In this document: positions 1 to 8,445 of the stretch, piece after piece
Layout: every line of letters begins with the position of its first letter
How positions within the stretch are numbered: position 1 is the first letter of the stretch
Source: Oscillospiraceae bacterium
GTDB lineage: Bacteria > Bacillota > Clostridia > Oscillospirales > Oscillospiraceae
Assembly (NCBI GenBank): GCA_017508045.1
Contig: JAFVZT010000007.1
Location: forward strand, 1-64,000
Reading direction: 5' to 3'
Length of the DNA stretch: 64,000 bases
The notes under the pieces: model-generated
What the model was told of the DNA's origin: nothing
Database searches by the model: none
Seen by the model: the letters and a program-made list of their open reading frames with translations, nothing else
Program-made: the position numbers and the translations under genes

Positions 1-1046
1 ACGGCTCTACCGTCCTCGTCCATATGATGCACCATATGCTGAACGAACGCAAAGTCAGCCTTTGACTTGGGCGCAAGTTTACCGTACTGATTGAAACGGT
101 CATCCTCAATAAACTTTTGGTCGGCAGACCAGTTAGCAGAGTACGGAGGGTTAGCCACCTGAACACGGAAACGAAGGTCTCCGAAATAATCGTGTTCAAG
201 GGTATCGCCGTTATAAATAGAGAAATTACGATAAGGAATACCACGCAGAATCATATTCATACGCGCCAAGTTGTATGTGGTCGAAGTAAGCTCCTGTCCG
301 TAATAAAGGCGGACGTTAGCATATTTCTTCAATCTCAAGAGAAGAGAGCCTGAGCCACAAGTGGGGTCTGCTGCCGATTTTACATCGGTTAAACCAAGAC
401 AAGCTAAACGGCAAAGCAACTCGGCGGGACCGGCAGGAGTATAGAACTCACCCGCCTTCTTACCTGCGGTTGCTGCAAACTGACCGATAAGGTACTCGTA
501 TGCGTTACCAAGAACGTCAATCTTTGTATCTTCTACGCTGAAGTTGATTTCATCAAGGGATGCAATAATCTTGGACATAACGGCACTACGGTCTTTTACG
601 GAATGACCAAGCTTGGTGGAGTCAAGTTGCATATCCGAGAACAAGCCGTCAAAATCACCTTGACTGTCGCGCCCAATGGTAGACTCCATGAGAGAGTTGA
701 TGGCTTTCTGCAAAAATTCGATATCAAAGGAACGGTTTTCAACCATTTTTACAAGGTTACGGAAAAGGAACTGAGGCTCGATGACGAAACCGAGGTCACG
801 AAGGGACTCCTCAATAACGGCCTCGCGATATTCTTCATCCTTCCATGCATCTTCATAAGAAACGCCATCGTCCTTCAGAAGGTTGACCATATATTTTTCG
901 GTACGGTCGGAAAGATAATAATAGAATATCATTCCCAAAATGTAGTTCTTAAACTCATACGCTTCCATATTGCCACGGAGCGCATTTGCCATAGCCCATA
1001 ATTTATTGCAAAGCTCTTTTTGATGTAACTGAATGCTATTATCCAT
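1..1046 (-). CDS. hsdM: Type I restriction-modification methyltransferase subunit HsdM (C-terminus cut by left edge)
   Basis: The modification subunit of a type I restriction enzyme transfers a methyl group from S-adenosylmethionine to the N6 of adenine at the site chosen by HsdS. The frame is open from ATG at 1046 to the left edge, giving about 348 residues of a protein usually near 500. The N-terminal helical domain is followed by the SAM motif I (ADPTCGSGSLLL) and the N6-adenine catalytic motif IV (ANPPYSANW), so the enzyme core looks intact. It follows hsdR by 15 bases on the same strand, after the spacer sequence AGGAGACATAAAAA, which supplies the ribosome binding site. hsdS is not in the window and is expected off the left end. 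Confidence 0.93.
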   Translation of the reverse strand, partial: MDNSIQLHQKELCNKLWAMANALRGNMEAYEFKNYILGMIFYYYLSDRTEKYMVNLLKDDGVSYEDAWKDEEYREAVIEESLRDLGFVIEPQFLFRNLVKMVENRSFDIEFLQKAINSLMESTIGRDSQGDFDGLFSDMQLDSTKLGHSVKDRSAVMSKIIASLDEINFSVEDTKIDVLGNAYEYLIGQFAATAGKKAGEFYTPAGPAELLCRLACLGLTDVKSAADPTCGSGSLLLRLKKYANVRLYYGQELTSTTYNLARMNMILRGIPYRNFSIYNGDTLEHDYFGDLRFRVQVANPPYSANWSADQKFIEDDRFNQYGKLAPKSKADFAFVQHMVHHMDEDGRA

Positions 1047-1061
1047 TTTTTATGTCTCCTA

Positions 1062-3830
1062 TTAGTTGCTGAATTTATCAACGTGGGTGTAGATGAAATC
1101 TACAATTCTGCCTACCAAGGTACGCTTCTTAAGCAAAGGCATAGGTTGTGTTATGCGGTCACGAATATCACCGGGGTTAAGAACTCCTGTGAATTCATAT
1201 TCTGCAATATGCTCTCTGAGTATAGCGGGGTCAACACCCTCAACGATAGCGAATGCCTCGATTTCTTCTGCTTTCTGCCTATTTTCAAAGTCGTTATATG
1301 CAGCGTCAATATCCTCACTACCATCGAACCCAGACACAACGTTATCAAGGAAGGCACGAAGGATATCGATTTTCTTATGAAGATGCATATTATCAGATCT
1401 ATTAAGTTCATCCTTGATGTGCTCAATATCACGCTCACGGGTCTCCTTCGACTCGAAGTTGATATTGCGGATAAGGTTCATAATATACGCTACGTTGATA
1501 CGGTCGCTTTCCATAAGTTCAATGCAGAAATCAACATCGTTAAGTACCGAAACGACCTCTTTACCCGTTTGATTTTTGCGGTATAGGAGCAGATATTTGC
1601 TCTTATAATCCTGATACTCTTGGTCAGTCAAATCAAGATTGCTGCGGTCAAAGCTAAATTCTACGAAAGTCTGCAAGGAAAGCAGATAACGGGTAAGTTC
1701 TCTAAAGAGGACAACGAACAACTTTTGGTCATCTTCGGAATACATCATATCCACCGATGCTGGGGTTGGAGCTAACTCTTTTATTTTAGCAACAAGCTCG
1801 TTAAATTTATTTGCGTAAAATTCAAAGGACTCTGCAATAATTCCTGTGGCTTGTCCCTTTGAGAAGAGCGCCAACGCATCGTCAGTTTTTTGCTTGAGGT
1901 TACGGTAGCATACGATGATACCCCAAGGCTTCGTTTCCTTCTCAACACGGTTGGTGCGGCTGTACGCCTGAAGTAAATCGTGGTACATCATATCCTTATC
2001 AACATAAAGGACGGAAAGCGGTTTGCTGTCGAAGCCGGTAAGGAACATATTTACAACAAGAAGGATGTCAAGAGGCTTGGTTTTCTTACCCTTAACACGG
2101 TCGGAAATATCCTTGTGATATGCGGAAAAAGTATCGGTGCTGAAGTTAGTGCTGAAAGTTTCGTTGTAATCCGAAATAATACGCTCAAGAGCATCACGGG
2201 AATGCTCATCGTGCCCTTCATACTCCTCGTTTGCACCATAAGAGAAAATACCTGTAATGTTCAAATCGTGCTTTATGGATTTGAATATAGAGTAGTATTT
2301 TACGAGCATCGGAATAGACGACACAGCAAAAATAGCGGTATACTGACGGTTACGAGTTTTTGCCTTATGGTTGTTTACAATATGGTTGGCAATAAGGCTC
2401 ATACGCTCATCTGCCATATAAAGTTCACCAACGTCAATAGCCTCGGTCATTGTTGAGTCATTTTCATCGTAGTCACCACGAATGGTCCTTATATACTCAA
2501 TATGGAAGCCGAGAACGTTGTTGTCAAAAATAGCATCTTTAATGAGGTAGGAATGGAGACACTCCCCGAACAGCATTTCCGTAGTTTGGGTAACCTTGCC
2601 CTCCACCTTGCCGTTAACCTCGAAACGAGGTGTTCCCGTAAAGCCAAAGAACTGTGCCTTGGTGAAGTGGCGTACGATATCTCTATGCATATCACCAAAC
2701 TGTGAACGGTGGCACTCGTCAATGATGAATACTACCTTTTCGTTGCGGTAAAGCTCCATCGTTTTTGCGTATTGAGGTTTTTTAACAGCCGTGGACATTT
2801 TCTGAATCGTAGTGATAATAAGCTGGCGATTCTTGTCCTTCATCTGCCTTACAAGGACATCCGTTCTATCCGTAGTATCAACCGAGCCAGCCTCAAACTT
2901 ATTAAATTCTTCGGTAGTTTGGGTGTCAAGGTCTTTTCGGTCAACCAAGAAAATAACCTTCTTGATGCTTGGAATGGTCGATAAAATTTGCGCTGTTTTG
3001 AATGCGGTCAGCGTTTTACCCGCACCCGTAGTATGCCAAATGTAAGCATTACGATTTGTAAGCGTAGCTTGACGGATAAGCGCTTCTGTAGCATATACCT
3101 GATAGGGACGCATAACCATCATAACCTTATCGGTGTCGTTCAGCACGGTGAATTTTGTAATCATCTTTACGAGTAAGTCACGTGCAAGGAACACAACCGA
3201 GAAGTCTTTGAGGTTAGTAACGCGGATATTATTATCGTCCGTCCAGAAGAAGGTGTGAGAATACATAATATCGCGGTCGCTATTAGCGAAATATTTTGTG
3301 TCAACGCCGTTGGATACCACGAACAACTGAATGAAGTGGTACAAGCCTTGGTATGAGTGCTTTCTATAGCGCATAATCTGATTAACGGCTTCCTTGATAT
3401 CAACACCTCTACGCTTAAGTTCTATTTGCACGAGAGGGAGACCGTTAACAAGGATGGTTACATCATAGCGGTTGGTGTATTTACCTACAACTGTAGTTTG
3501 GTGGGTAACCTGAAAACGGTTTTTAGAGTGGTCTTCACTTAAAAGCTGTAAGTAGGGTCTTGTGCCGTCATCACGTTCAAGCACAAATTTATCACGCAAA
3601 ATTTTTGCGCTCTCAAAAATGCTTTTACCATTAAGATAGTTAAGGACACGCTCCCACTCTTTAGCCGAGAGAGCTTTGCCGTTAAGATTTACGGCGTTAA
3701 AAGCCTCAAACTGTTCTTTGAAATTGGCAAGCAAAGCATCGTAGTCAGGAAGGCTTACAACACTATAATTCTGATTTTTTAATTGTTCTATCAACTGCTC
3801 TTCAAGTTGAGCTTCACTTTGATATGCCAT
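1062..3830 (-). CDS. hsdR: Type I restriction enzyme endonuclease/translocase subunit HsdR
   Basis: HsdR is the ATP-driven DNA translocase and nuclease of the type I complex and cuts unmethylated DNA far from the recognition site. The N-terminal PD-(D/E)xK nuclease is visible near residues 123-139 (YDVTI, then IELKR). It is followed by superfamily 2 helicase motifs: Walker A TTGAGKT near 268-274, a DECH box (IIDECHRSQFGD) near 370 and FGFTGTP. The 922-residue length is within the family range. An ATG 9 bases upstream at 3839 abuts GGGAGG directly, so the ATG at 3830, 9 bases after GGGAGG, is preferred. It lies between the small XRE regulator gene and hsdM in one apparent operon. No frameshift is seen. 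Confidence 0.95.
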   Translation of the reverse strand: MAYQSEAQLEEQLIEQLKNQNYSVVSLPDYDALLANFKEQFEAFNAVNLNGKALSAKEWERVLNYLNGKSIFESAKILRDKFVLERDDGTRPYLQLLSEDHSKNRFQVTHQTTVVGKYTNRYDVTILVNGLPLVQIELKRRGVDIKEAVNQIMRYRKHSYQGLYHFIQLFVVSNGVDTKYFANSDRDIMYSHTFFWTDDNNIRVTNLKDFSVVFLARDLLVKMITKFTVLNDTDKVMMVMRPYQVYATEALIRQATLTNRNAYIWHTTGAGKTLTAFKTAQILSTIPSIKKVIFLVDRKDLDTQTTEEFNKFEAGSVDTTDRTDVLVRQMKDKNRQLIITTIQKMSTAVKKPQYAKTMELYRNEKVVFIIDECHRSQFGDMHRDIVRHFTKAQFFGFTGTPRFEVNGKVEGKVTQTTEMLFGECLHSYLIKDAIFDNNVLGFHIEYIRTIRGDYDENDSTMTEAIDVGELYMADERMSLIANHIVNNHKAKTRNRQYTAIFAVSSIPMLVKYYSIFKSIKHDLNITGIFSYGANEEYEGHDEHSRDALERIISDYNETFSTNFSTDTFSAYHKDISDRVKGKKTKPLDILLVVNMFLTGFDSKPLSVLYVDKDMMYHDLLQAYSRTNRVEKETKPWGIIVCYRNLKQKTDDALALFSKGQATGIIAESFEFYANKFNELVAKIKELAPTPASVDMMYSEDDQKLFVVLFRELTRYLLSLQTFVEFSFDRSNLDLTDQEYQDYKSKYLLLYRKNQTGKEVVSVLNDVDFCIELMESDRINVAYIMNLIRNINFESKETRERDIEHIKDELNRSDNMHLHKKIDILRAFLDNVVSGFDGSEDIDAAYNDFENRQKAEEIEAFAIVEGVDPAILREHIAEYEFTGVLNPGDIRDRITQPMPLLKKRTLVGRIVDFIYTHVDKFSN

Positions 3831-3846
3831 AGTTATCATCCTCCCT

Positions 3847-4056
3847 TTAGTTTTCGTCGGGGACTATTTCCATAATGTCATCAAAATTGCAATTTAGCGC
3901 CACGCATATTTTAGCCAGCGTCTCTGCATTGACATTTTCCCCATGGTTGAGTTTGTTTAAGGTATACCCACTTAAATCGGCAGCCCTTGCCAAATCACCT
4001 TTTTTCATATCTCGGTCAATAAGGATTTTCCAAAGCTTTTTATAACTAATTGCCAT
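3847..4056 (-). CDS. Small XRE/Cro-type helix-turn-helix regulator of the type I R-M operon
   Basis: A 69-residue single-domain DNA-binding protein. The helix-turn-helix core runs from about residue 15 to 55 (KKGDLARAADLSGYTLNKL and the following helix), with the C-terminal pattern of the YozG/Cro-C1 family. The ATG at 4056 follows AGGGGG by 6 bases; a longer reading frame to 4140 has no ribosome binding site and would run back through the promoter. It is the first gene of the hsdR-hsdM operon, with a 16-base gap to hsdR, so it probably controls the timing or level of restriction as R-M controller proteins do. Paired inverted repeats at its promoter fit autoregulation. The role is inferred from position. 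Confidence 0.85.
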   Translation of the reverse strand: MAISYKKLWKILIDRDMKKGDLARAADLSGYTLNKLNHGENVNAETLAKICVALNCNFDDIMEIVPDEN

Positions 4057-4087
4057 ACAATACCCCCTAAATGCGGTTAATGAGTTT

Positions 4088-4116
4088 ATTATAGCATATT
4101 TTGTAAAAAAATACAA
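4088..4116 (-). promoter_or_regulatory. Promoter of the XRE-hsdR-hsdM operon
   Basis: On the minus strand TTGTAT (4111-4116) and TATAAT (4088-4093) are separated by 17 bases, about 30 bases upstream of the regulator's start codon. The -35 hexamer lies inside a palindrome (see the operator entry). Confidence 0.75.
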
Positions 4117-4172
4117 TGGTTTTTGAGCTTTCGCTAACATTTTTTTGATATTCTTTATTGTAAAAAATATAA
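4101..4172. promoter_or_regulatory. Candidate paired operators of the R-M regulator
   Basis: A perfect palindrome TTGTA-N6-TACAA at 4101-4116 covers the -35 box. A second, imperfect copy, TTGTAAAAAATATAA, lies at 4158-4172, about 57 bases further upstream. Two similar sites with one on the promoter is the usual layout for Cro/C1-type autoregulation. AT-rich composition makes chance similarity possible. Confidence 0.45.
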
Positions 4173-4200
4173 CCTATAGCGTATCAGTTACTATAAATAT

Positions 4201-4242
4201 AAAAAAAGGAGCCCGTCAATAGTTCTCAAACGATAGGCTCCT
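4201..4242 (-). terminator. Intrinsic terminator of the small unknown gene at 4245-4565
   Basis: The minus strand reads AGGAGCC, a 20-base loop region, GGGCTCCT and then seven T (4207-4201), directly after the stop codon. Confidence 0.85.
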
Positions 4243-4244
4243 CA

Positions 4245-4565
4245 TCATTTACTGCATTTCCTGCGCTTCCTCTTGGGGTCATAAGGCTTAAGGTGGAACT
4301 TCACCACAACCCAACTCCGAAAACGCTCGAAAGCGTTATCCGCATCCGGGTGAGGGATTTTCTTTGCGCCTACCCGCTCACGGAAAAATCTGTTCATCTC
4401 ACGCTTATATCTAACGGAAGGCTCAATGTGGGGAAGGTCGTCCACCACCTTCTCGAATTGAGCAACGTCATCATAAAACTCATCAAGTTCCTCTTGCGTC
4501 ATAGGTGGCAGCCCCGTAGCGGTAAGCATTTTATTGAACTCATCCAAATTTGCTTTATCGTCCAT
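4245..4565 (-). CDS. Small hypothetical protein, acidic N-terminal half and basic C-terminus
   Basis: A 106-residue protein that I do not recognise. It is acidic and helical in the first half and ends in a strongly basic tail (DPKRKRRKCSK). There is no signal peptide or membrane segment. The ATG at 4565 follows AAAGGA by 6 bases and is preferred over an ATG 15 bases upstream, which has no spacing to a ribosome binding site. It has its own terminator, so it is separate from the R-M operon although on the same strand. The basic tail could bind nucleic acid, but that is only a guess. It may belong to the accessory block between hsd and the tRNA genes. Confidence 0.6.
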   Translation of the reverse strand: MDDKANLDEFNKMLTATGLPPMTQEELDEFYDDVAQFEKVVDDLPHIEPSVRYKREMNRFFRERVGAKKIPHPDADNAFERFRSWVVVKFHLKPYDPKRKRRKCSK

Positions 4566-4645
4566 AGCATATCCTTTCAAATGAAGTCACCTATATTATA
4601 GCATAAAAGAACCCCTTTTTCAATACCAAATATCGTCCGCAGACT

Positions 4646-4694
4646 ATAATTTTAACGATTACCATAATTTTAACGATTACCCATAAATTTAACG
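4646..4694. repeat. Tandem 18-bp repeat, two perfect copies and a degenerate third
   Basis: ATAATTTTAACGATTACC occurs at 4646-4663 and 4664-4681 and is followed by ATAAATTTAACG at 4683-4694. It lies in the 278-base non-coding gap between the unknown gene at 4245-4565 and the tRNA-Ser terminators. No gene is seen in this gap. Confidence 0.85.
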
Positions 4695-4700
4695 CAAGCA

Positions 4701-4748
4701 AAAAAGCCCATCCACCGAAAGTCCAAAACCTCTCGGAAGACGGGCTTC
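4701..4748 (-). terminator. Second, distal terminator downstream of tRNA-Ser
   Basis: On the minus strand AAGCCCGTC and GATGGGCTT pair with one mismatch and are followed by a T run, about 110 bases beyond the tRNA end. It acts behind the proximal terminator at 4806-4852. Confidence 0.55.
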
Positions 4749-4805
4749 TTTTATCAAAAATACGCTTTTTATGCCTCGAAAGGGCAAAAATACCCCTAAA
4801 AAGCA

Positions 4806-4852
4806 ATAAAAAACGCAGAATTGGCACAAATAATTGTATCCTATTCTGCGTT
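4806..4852 (-). terminator. Proximal terminator of tRNA-Ser
   Basis: The minus strand has AACGCAGAAT, a 21-base loop, ATTCTGCGTT and a T run, beginning only 6 bases after the encoded CCA of tRNA-Ser. Confidence 0.8.
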
Positions 4853-4858
4853 CTTATT

Positions 4859-4950
4859 TGGCGGAGAAGGAGGGATTTGAACCCTCGATACCCTTTTGGG
4901 GTATACACGATTTCCAATCGTGCGCGCTCGGCCAGCTACGCGACTTCTCC
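4859..4950 (-). tRNA. tRNA-Ser (GGA anticodon)
   Basis: The acceptor arm GGAGAAG/CTTCTCC, a class II long variable arm (ATACCCC...GGGGTAT type), T arm GAGGGTTCAAATCCCTC and anticodon stem CACGA/TCGTG around the loop TTGGAAA give anticodon GGA. CCA is encoded. It lies next to the accessory R-M block; no repeat of its 3' end was found nearby, so it shows no sign of being an integration site. Confidence 0.95.
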
Positions 4951-4981
4951 ATAATTGTGACCGCCTGCGGTCAGCTTGCTT

Positions 4982-5010
4982 ATATTACTCCATTTGTCAT
5001 GATTTGTCAA
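4982..5010 (-). promoter_or_regulatory. Promoter of tRNA-Ser
   Basis: Minus strand TTGACA (5005-5010), 17-base spacer, TAATAT (4982-4987), about 32 bases before the mature tRNA. Confidence 0.75.
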
Positions 5011-5054
5011 GACCCAAAACCGAAAAACTTAATGCCCATATGTTAAATTTTCGG

Positions 5055-5083
5055 TTGACATTGAATAGAAAAGCCGATATAAT
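5055..5083 (+). promoter_or_regulatory. Promoter of tRNA-Thr (CGT)
   Basis: Consensus TTGACA (5055-5060), 17-base spacer, TATAAT (5078-5083), ending 21 bases before the tRNA. Confidence 0.85.
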
Positions 5084-5104
5084 GGCAGAGTTAAAAATGT
5101 GTAT

Positions 5105-5180
5105 GCTACTGTGGCTCAGTCGGTAGAGCAGCTGATTCGTAATCAGCAGGTCGCCGGTTCAAGTCCGGCCAGTAGCTCCA
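5105..5180 (+). tRNA. tRNA-Thr (CGT anticodon)
   Basis: A 76-base cloverleaf with acceptor GCTACTG/CAGTAGC, anticodon stem GCTGA/TCAGC around loop TTCGTAA (anticodon CGT), T arm GCCGGTTCAAGTCCGGC and encoded CCA. Confidence 0.95.
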
Positions 5181-5181
5181 T

Positions 5182-5220
5182 GAAAGGGTCAAGCCGTCGG
5201 CTTGACCCTTTCATTATTTT
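5182..5220 (+). terminator. Terminator of tRNA-Thr, probably shared with the pncC/cinA operon
   Basis: A perfect 14-bp stem (GAAAGGGTCAAGCC and its complement) with a 3-base loop followed by ATTATTTTG. It sits between convergent transcription units and may act in both directions. Confidence 0.8.
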
Positions 5221-5231
5221 GTAGTTGTTCG

Positions 5232-5696
5232 TCAATTATGCTCCAGGATAAGGTTCAAGGCAGCAATTGTCGCCTGCTTTCGAACAGCTTCCCGTTCTCC
5301 CGTAAAAACAAAATGCTTGGACAGGCAGCAATTATGGTCAGAATAGCCAATAAATACCGTTCCCACAGGATTACCAAACGCATCCCCTCCCGGACCGGCA
5401 AGACCGGTGACCGACACCGCAATATCAGAACCTAAAACTCTGCGCGCACCACAAGCCATTGCCTCGGCTACCTCAGAGGATACCGCCCCTACCCTATTTA
5501 GTAATTCGGCATCCACACCAAGCTGACTGATTTTGACATCGTTGGTATAGCTGATAATACCGCCAACATAAACTGCAGAGCTTCCCGGAACAGCGGTTAA
5601 TGCCGATCCGATACCACCACCGGTGCAGCTTTCCGCAGTTGCCAGAGTTCGTCCACGGAGAGCAGTAATTACATCACAGGAAAGCTTCATCATCAT
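5232..5696 (-). CDS. pncC: Nicotinamide-nucleotide amidohydrolase, stand-alone CinA C-terminal domain (PncC)
   Basis: A 154-residue protein consisting only of the CinA C-terminal domain. This family deamidates nicotinamide mononucleotide to nicotinic acid mononucleotide in the pyridine nucleotide salvage cycle. The family signatures are TAESCTGGGIGSAL near residue 20 and VTGLAGPGG near 95. The N-terminal MoeA-like COG1058 domain of full-length CinA is absent, so a competence role is unlikely. The gene begins with three consecutive ATG codons inside the last codons of thiI, an overlap of 23 bases from the first, so the two are translationally coupled. The operon comM-thiI-pncC ends here at a shared terminator. 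Confidence 0.88.
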   Translation of the reverse strand: MMMKLSCDVITALRGRTLATAESCTGGGIGSALTAVPGSSAVYVGGIISYTNDVKISQLGVDAELLNRVGAVSSEVAEAMACGARRVLGSDIAVSVTGLAGPGGDAFGNPVGTVFIGYSDHNCCLSKHFVFTGEREAVRKQATIAALNLILEHN

Positions 5697-6864
5697 ATTT
5701 TACCGTGACCTTCTCAACACCGGACAGTGCCTCTTGGATCAGCACTTCCCTATCCAGTTTTCGCTCTGCGTGGGTAACCTGTCCAAGGGTGGGCTTTGTC
5801 TTGGGATGCTTCGGTGTAAACACTGTGCAGCAATCCTCATAAGGCAAAATTGCCGTTTCCATTGTGCCGATTTTTCGGGCTATAGAAATGATTTCTTCCT
5901 TGTCCATACCAACCAAGGGCATAAAGATAGGAACATCCACAACCGCACCGGTTACAGCCATAGCCTCCATTGTCTGGCTGGCTACCTGGCCCAGGTTCTC
6001 TCCGGTAATCAGCGCCTTACAGCCATCGTCCTTGGCGATGCGTTGGGAAATTTCCATCATAAACCGGCGCATAATCAAAGTAAAATATTCCTCAGGACAA
6101 TTATCCCGTATTGCCTCCTGTATTTGCGTAAAACTGACAATATTGACTGTCATTCGTCCGCAGTATTTGGTCACCAGTCGAGCAAGCTCTAAAACCTTGT
6201 TCTTAGCAAGCTCCGAGGTATAGGGATAAGAAAAAAAGTGAACGCATTCAATTTCAACGCCGCGCTTGGCAATCATATAGGCCGCAACAGGAGAATCGAT
6301 ACCACCGGAGAGCAAACACATTGCTCTGCCACCCACACCGGTAGGCAATCCACCGGCACCGGGCACAGCAGGACCGTGGACATAAGCTGCTAAATCCCGT
6401 ACCTCAACATAGACCGTATAGGCAGGATTGTGAACATCTACAAGGCAGTTGGGATGTGCCTCAGCAAGCCTTCCACCTATTTCCTGGGAAATCGCAATGG
6501 AAGTCATGGGAAAAGCCTTATCAGAGCGTTTTGATTCCACCTTGAAGGATTCTGCACAGTCCAAATCATCGCCGAGATAGGCCTCAACCGCATCAAAAAT
6601 GCTATCAATGTCCTTTTGGCAAGGCCTACATCTGCACAAGCTCACCAGACCGAAAATGCAACGGCAAGCCTCCCATGCGCCTTCAATATCCGCTTCATCA
6701 TCCATGGGCTCAACATAAACCGTAGACTGCATAATATAGACATCAAAATTGCCGTAGGCCTTCATCCGCCGACGTATATTCTGACGAAGCTTATCTTCAA
6801 ATTGGCGTTTATTTGCACCCTTTAGTACAATTTCGCCCAATTTTAACAAAAAAATCTCCTTCAC
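5674..6864 (-). CDS. thiI: tRNA 4-thiouridine synthase ThiI (no rhodanese domain)
   Basis: ThiI adenylates U8 of tRNA and receives sulfur from a cysteine desulfurase to make 4-thiouridine, and it also supplies sulfur for the thiazole of thiamine. The 396 residues show an N-terminal ferredoxin-like region and THUMP domain (about 1-165) and an adenylation domain with the PP-loop SGGIDS at 186-191. The C-terminal rhodanese domain of the enterobacterial enzyme is missing, as is usual in Firmicutes. The GTG start at 6864 follows AAGGAG by 7 bases. It is 18 bases downstream of comM and overlaps pncC. No dedicated NifS/IscS-type partner is encoded next to it in this window. Confidence 0.94.
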   Translation of the reverse strand: MKEIFLLKLGEIVLKGANKRQFEDKLRQNIRRRMKAYGNFDVYIMQSTVYVEPMDDEADIEGAWEACRCIFGLVSLCRCRPCQKDIDSIFDAVEAYLGDDLDCAESFKVESKRSDKAFPMTSIAISQEIGGRLAEAHPNCLVDVHNPAYTVYVEVRDLAAYVHGPAVPGAGGLPTGVGGRAMCLLSGGIDSPVAAYMIAKRGVEIECVHFFSYPYTSELAKNKVLELARLVTKYCGRMTVNIVSFTQIQEAIRDNCPEEYFTLIMRRFMMEISQRIAKDDGCKALITGENLGQVASQTMEAMAVTGAVVDVPIFMPLVGMDKEEIISIARKIGTMETAILPYEDCCTVFTPKHPKTKPTLGQVTHAERKLDREVLIQEALSGVEKVTVKYDDEAFL

Positions 6865-6882
6865 AAGCTTACTCCTTACATT

Positions 6883-8391
6883 TTATAAATTAACTGTCCT
6901 GTATTGAATTGCCTCTGCAATGTGGTCGCTTGTAATATTCTCAGATTCCGCAAGGTCTGCAATGGTTCTGGCAACCTTCAAAATTCTGTCATAGCTTCTG
7001 GCTGTCAAACCGAACACCTCAAAGGCACGCTTCATCAACTCCGCAGATTCTGCGTCCAGCCTGCAAAATTTCCTAAGCTCATCAGGTCCCATTCTGGAAT
7101 TACACAGCCCACTATTTGAACCAAACCGACGATTCTGAATGGTCCTTGCAGCATCGACGCGACTCTTAATCTCAGAAGAAGGTTCAGCCTCTTGCCTTCT
7201 GCGCAAATCTTCATACTGAACTGCCGGAACTTCAACAATAATATCAATTCTGTCCAAAAGCGGTCCGGAAATACGGCTTCTGTAGTTATCTACCGAGAAT
7301 TGTGTACAGGTACATCGACCGGAGGGGTCGCCGTACCAACCGCATTTACACGGATTCATTGCACAAACCAGCATAAACTCCGCCGGATATTTCACCGTGG
7401 AAGAAATGCGGGAAATTGTGACTGAACCGTCCTCAAGCGGTTGACGCATTAAATCGAGGGTGTCCCTTTTAAATTCCGGCAGCTCATCCAAAAACAAAAC
7501 ACCCTTATGTGCCATTGAAATTTCGCCGGGCTTAGGGTTTGTTCCGCCGCCGGTTAAACCCATATTAGATATGGTATGATGAGGAGAACGAAAAGGTCTT
7601 TGGGTTATAAGCGGGGACTTCTCGGAAAGCATACCCAAGACAGAATAGATCTGTGTGACTTGAAGAGATTCGGACCAAGTCATATCCGGCAGAATGGATG
7701 GCAGGCGTTTGCTAAGCATACTCTTTCCGGAGCCCGGAGGACCGATTAACAGGACATTATGGCTGCCTGCTGCAGCAATCTCCATAGCGCGCTTGGCGTT
7801 TTCCTGTCCCATAACATCCTTGAAATCCAGCGCCATATCATTTCTTCGTTCAGGAACCCAAATCGGTTCCTCTTCGATGGTCGTCTCCCCATTTAACGCC
7901 GACACAAGCTCACTGACGCTCCGTACAGGGATAATAGCCGCACCTCTAGAAAGCGTAGCCTCTGCTGCATTCTGGGCAGGTACATATAAGGTTTTGAAGC
8001 CTTCTTTCTTTGCCGCAATCGCCATAGGAAGTACACCACTGACGGGACGTATTTGCCCGTCCAGACTCAACTCACCGATAAATGCACAACTGGAGTTAGG
8101 CCTTTTCACAGTGCCGCAGGCCGACATAATGCCTAAAAGGATCGGCAAATCATAGTGCGTTCCGACCTTCTTAAGACTTGCAGGAGCAAGATTTACGGTA
8201 ATTCTTCCGGTTGGAAATTTTAATCCACTGTTTTTCGCAGCTGCACGAACACGTTCCCGTGCCTCCTTTACAGCAGCATCCGGTAGTCCGACAATATCAA
8301 ATGTGGGTAGACCATTGGAAATATAACACTCAACAGCTACAGCACTGCCGTCAATACCGTGAAGACCCAATGTGTTGACACTGCAAATCAT
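6883..8391 (-). CDS. comM: YifB/ComM family Mg-chelatase-like AAA+ ATPase
   Basis: A 502-residue AAA+ protein. ComM is a hexameric helicase that promotes branch migration during integration of transformed DNA; outside naturally competent species its role is not settled. The N-terminal ChlI-like domain (residues 20-140, GLPDAAVKEARERVRAA) is followed by the Walker A motif GPPGSGKS near 217, the FRSPHHT and GEISMAHKGVLFLDELPEF motifs of the family, and a C-terminal Mg_chelatase_C region with the R-rich SYDRILKVARTIADL. It is the first gene of a minus-strand operon with thiI and pncC. ATG 8391 follows GGAGATGAG. Confidence 0.93.
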   Translation of the reverse strand: MICSVNTLGLHGIDGSAVAVECYISNGLPTFDIVGLPDAAVKEARERVRAAAKNSGLKFPTGRITVNLAPASLKKVGTHYDLPILLGIMSACGTVKRPNSSCAFIGELSLDGQIRPVSGVLPMAIAAKKEGFKTLYVPAQNAAEATLSRGAAIIPVRSVSELVSALNGETTIEEEPIWVPERRNDMALDFKDVMGQENAKRAMEIAAAGSHNVLLIGPPGSGKSMLSKRLPSILPDMTWSESLQVTQIYSVLGMLSEKSPLITQRPFRSPHHTISNMGLTGGGTNPKPGEISMAHKGVLFLDELPEFKRDTLDLMRQPLEDGSVTISRISSTVKYPAEFMLVCAMNPCKCGWYGDPSGRCTCTQFSVDNYRSRISGPLLDRIDIIVEVPAVQYEDLRRRQEAEPSSEIKSRVDAARTIQNRRFGSNSGLCNSRMGPDELRKFCRLDAESAELMKRAFEVFGLTARSYDRILKVARTIADLAESENITSDHIAEAIQYRTVNL

Positions 8392-8416
8392 AATCTCATC
8401 TCCTTCATACTACAAT

Positions 8417-8445
8417 ATCATACTCTATTCCGCACAAAAACACAA
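8417..8445 (-). promoter_or_regulatory. Promoter of comM-thiI-pncC
   Basis: Minus strand TTGTGT (8440-8445), 17-base spacer, TATGAT (8417-8422), 26 bases before the start codon. Confidence 0.65.

Noticed and set aside
117..1001. Two plus-strand frames of 78 and 132 codons near the left edge
   Set aside because: They are antisense to hsdM, whose minus-strand frame contains the methyltransferase motifs.
4591..4917. A 108-codon minus-strand frame covering the tRNA-Ser gene and its terminators
   Set aside because: It starts inside the tRNA and runs through two terminator hairpins and tandem repeats, so it is not a gene.
4859..4950. tRNA-Ser as an integration site for the R-M block
   Set aside because: No integrase gene and no repeat of the tRNA 3' end were found between position 1 and the tRNA. 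The other end of any island would lie outside the window.
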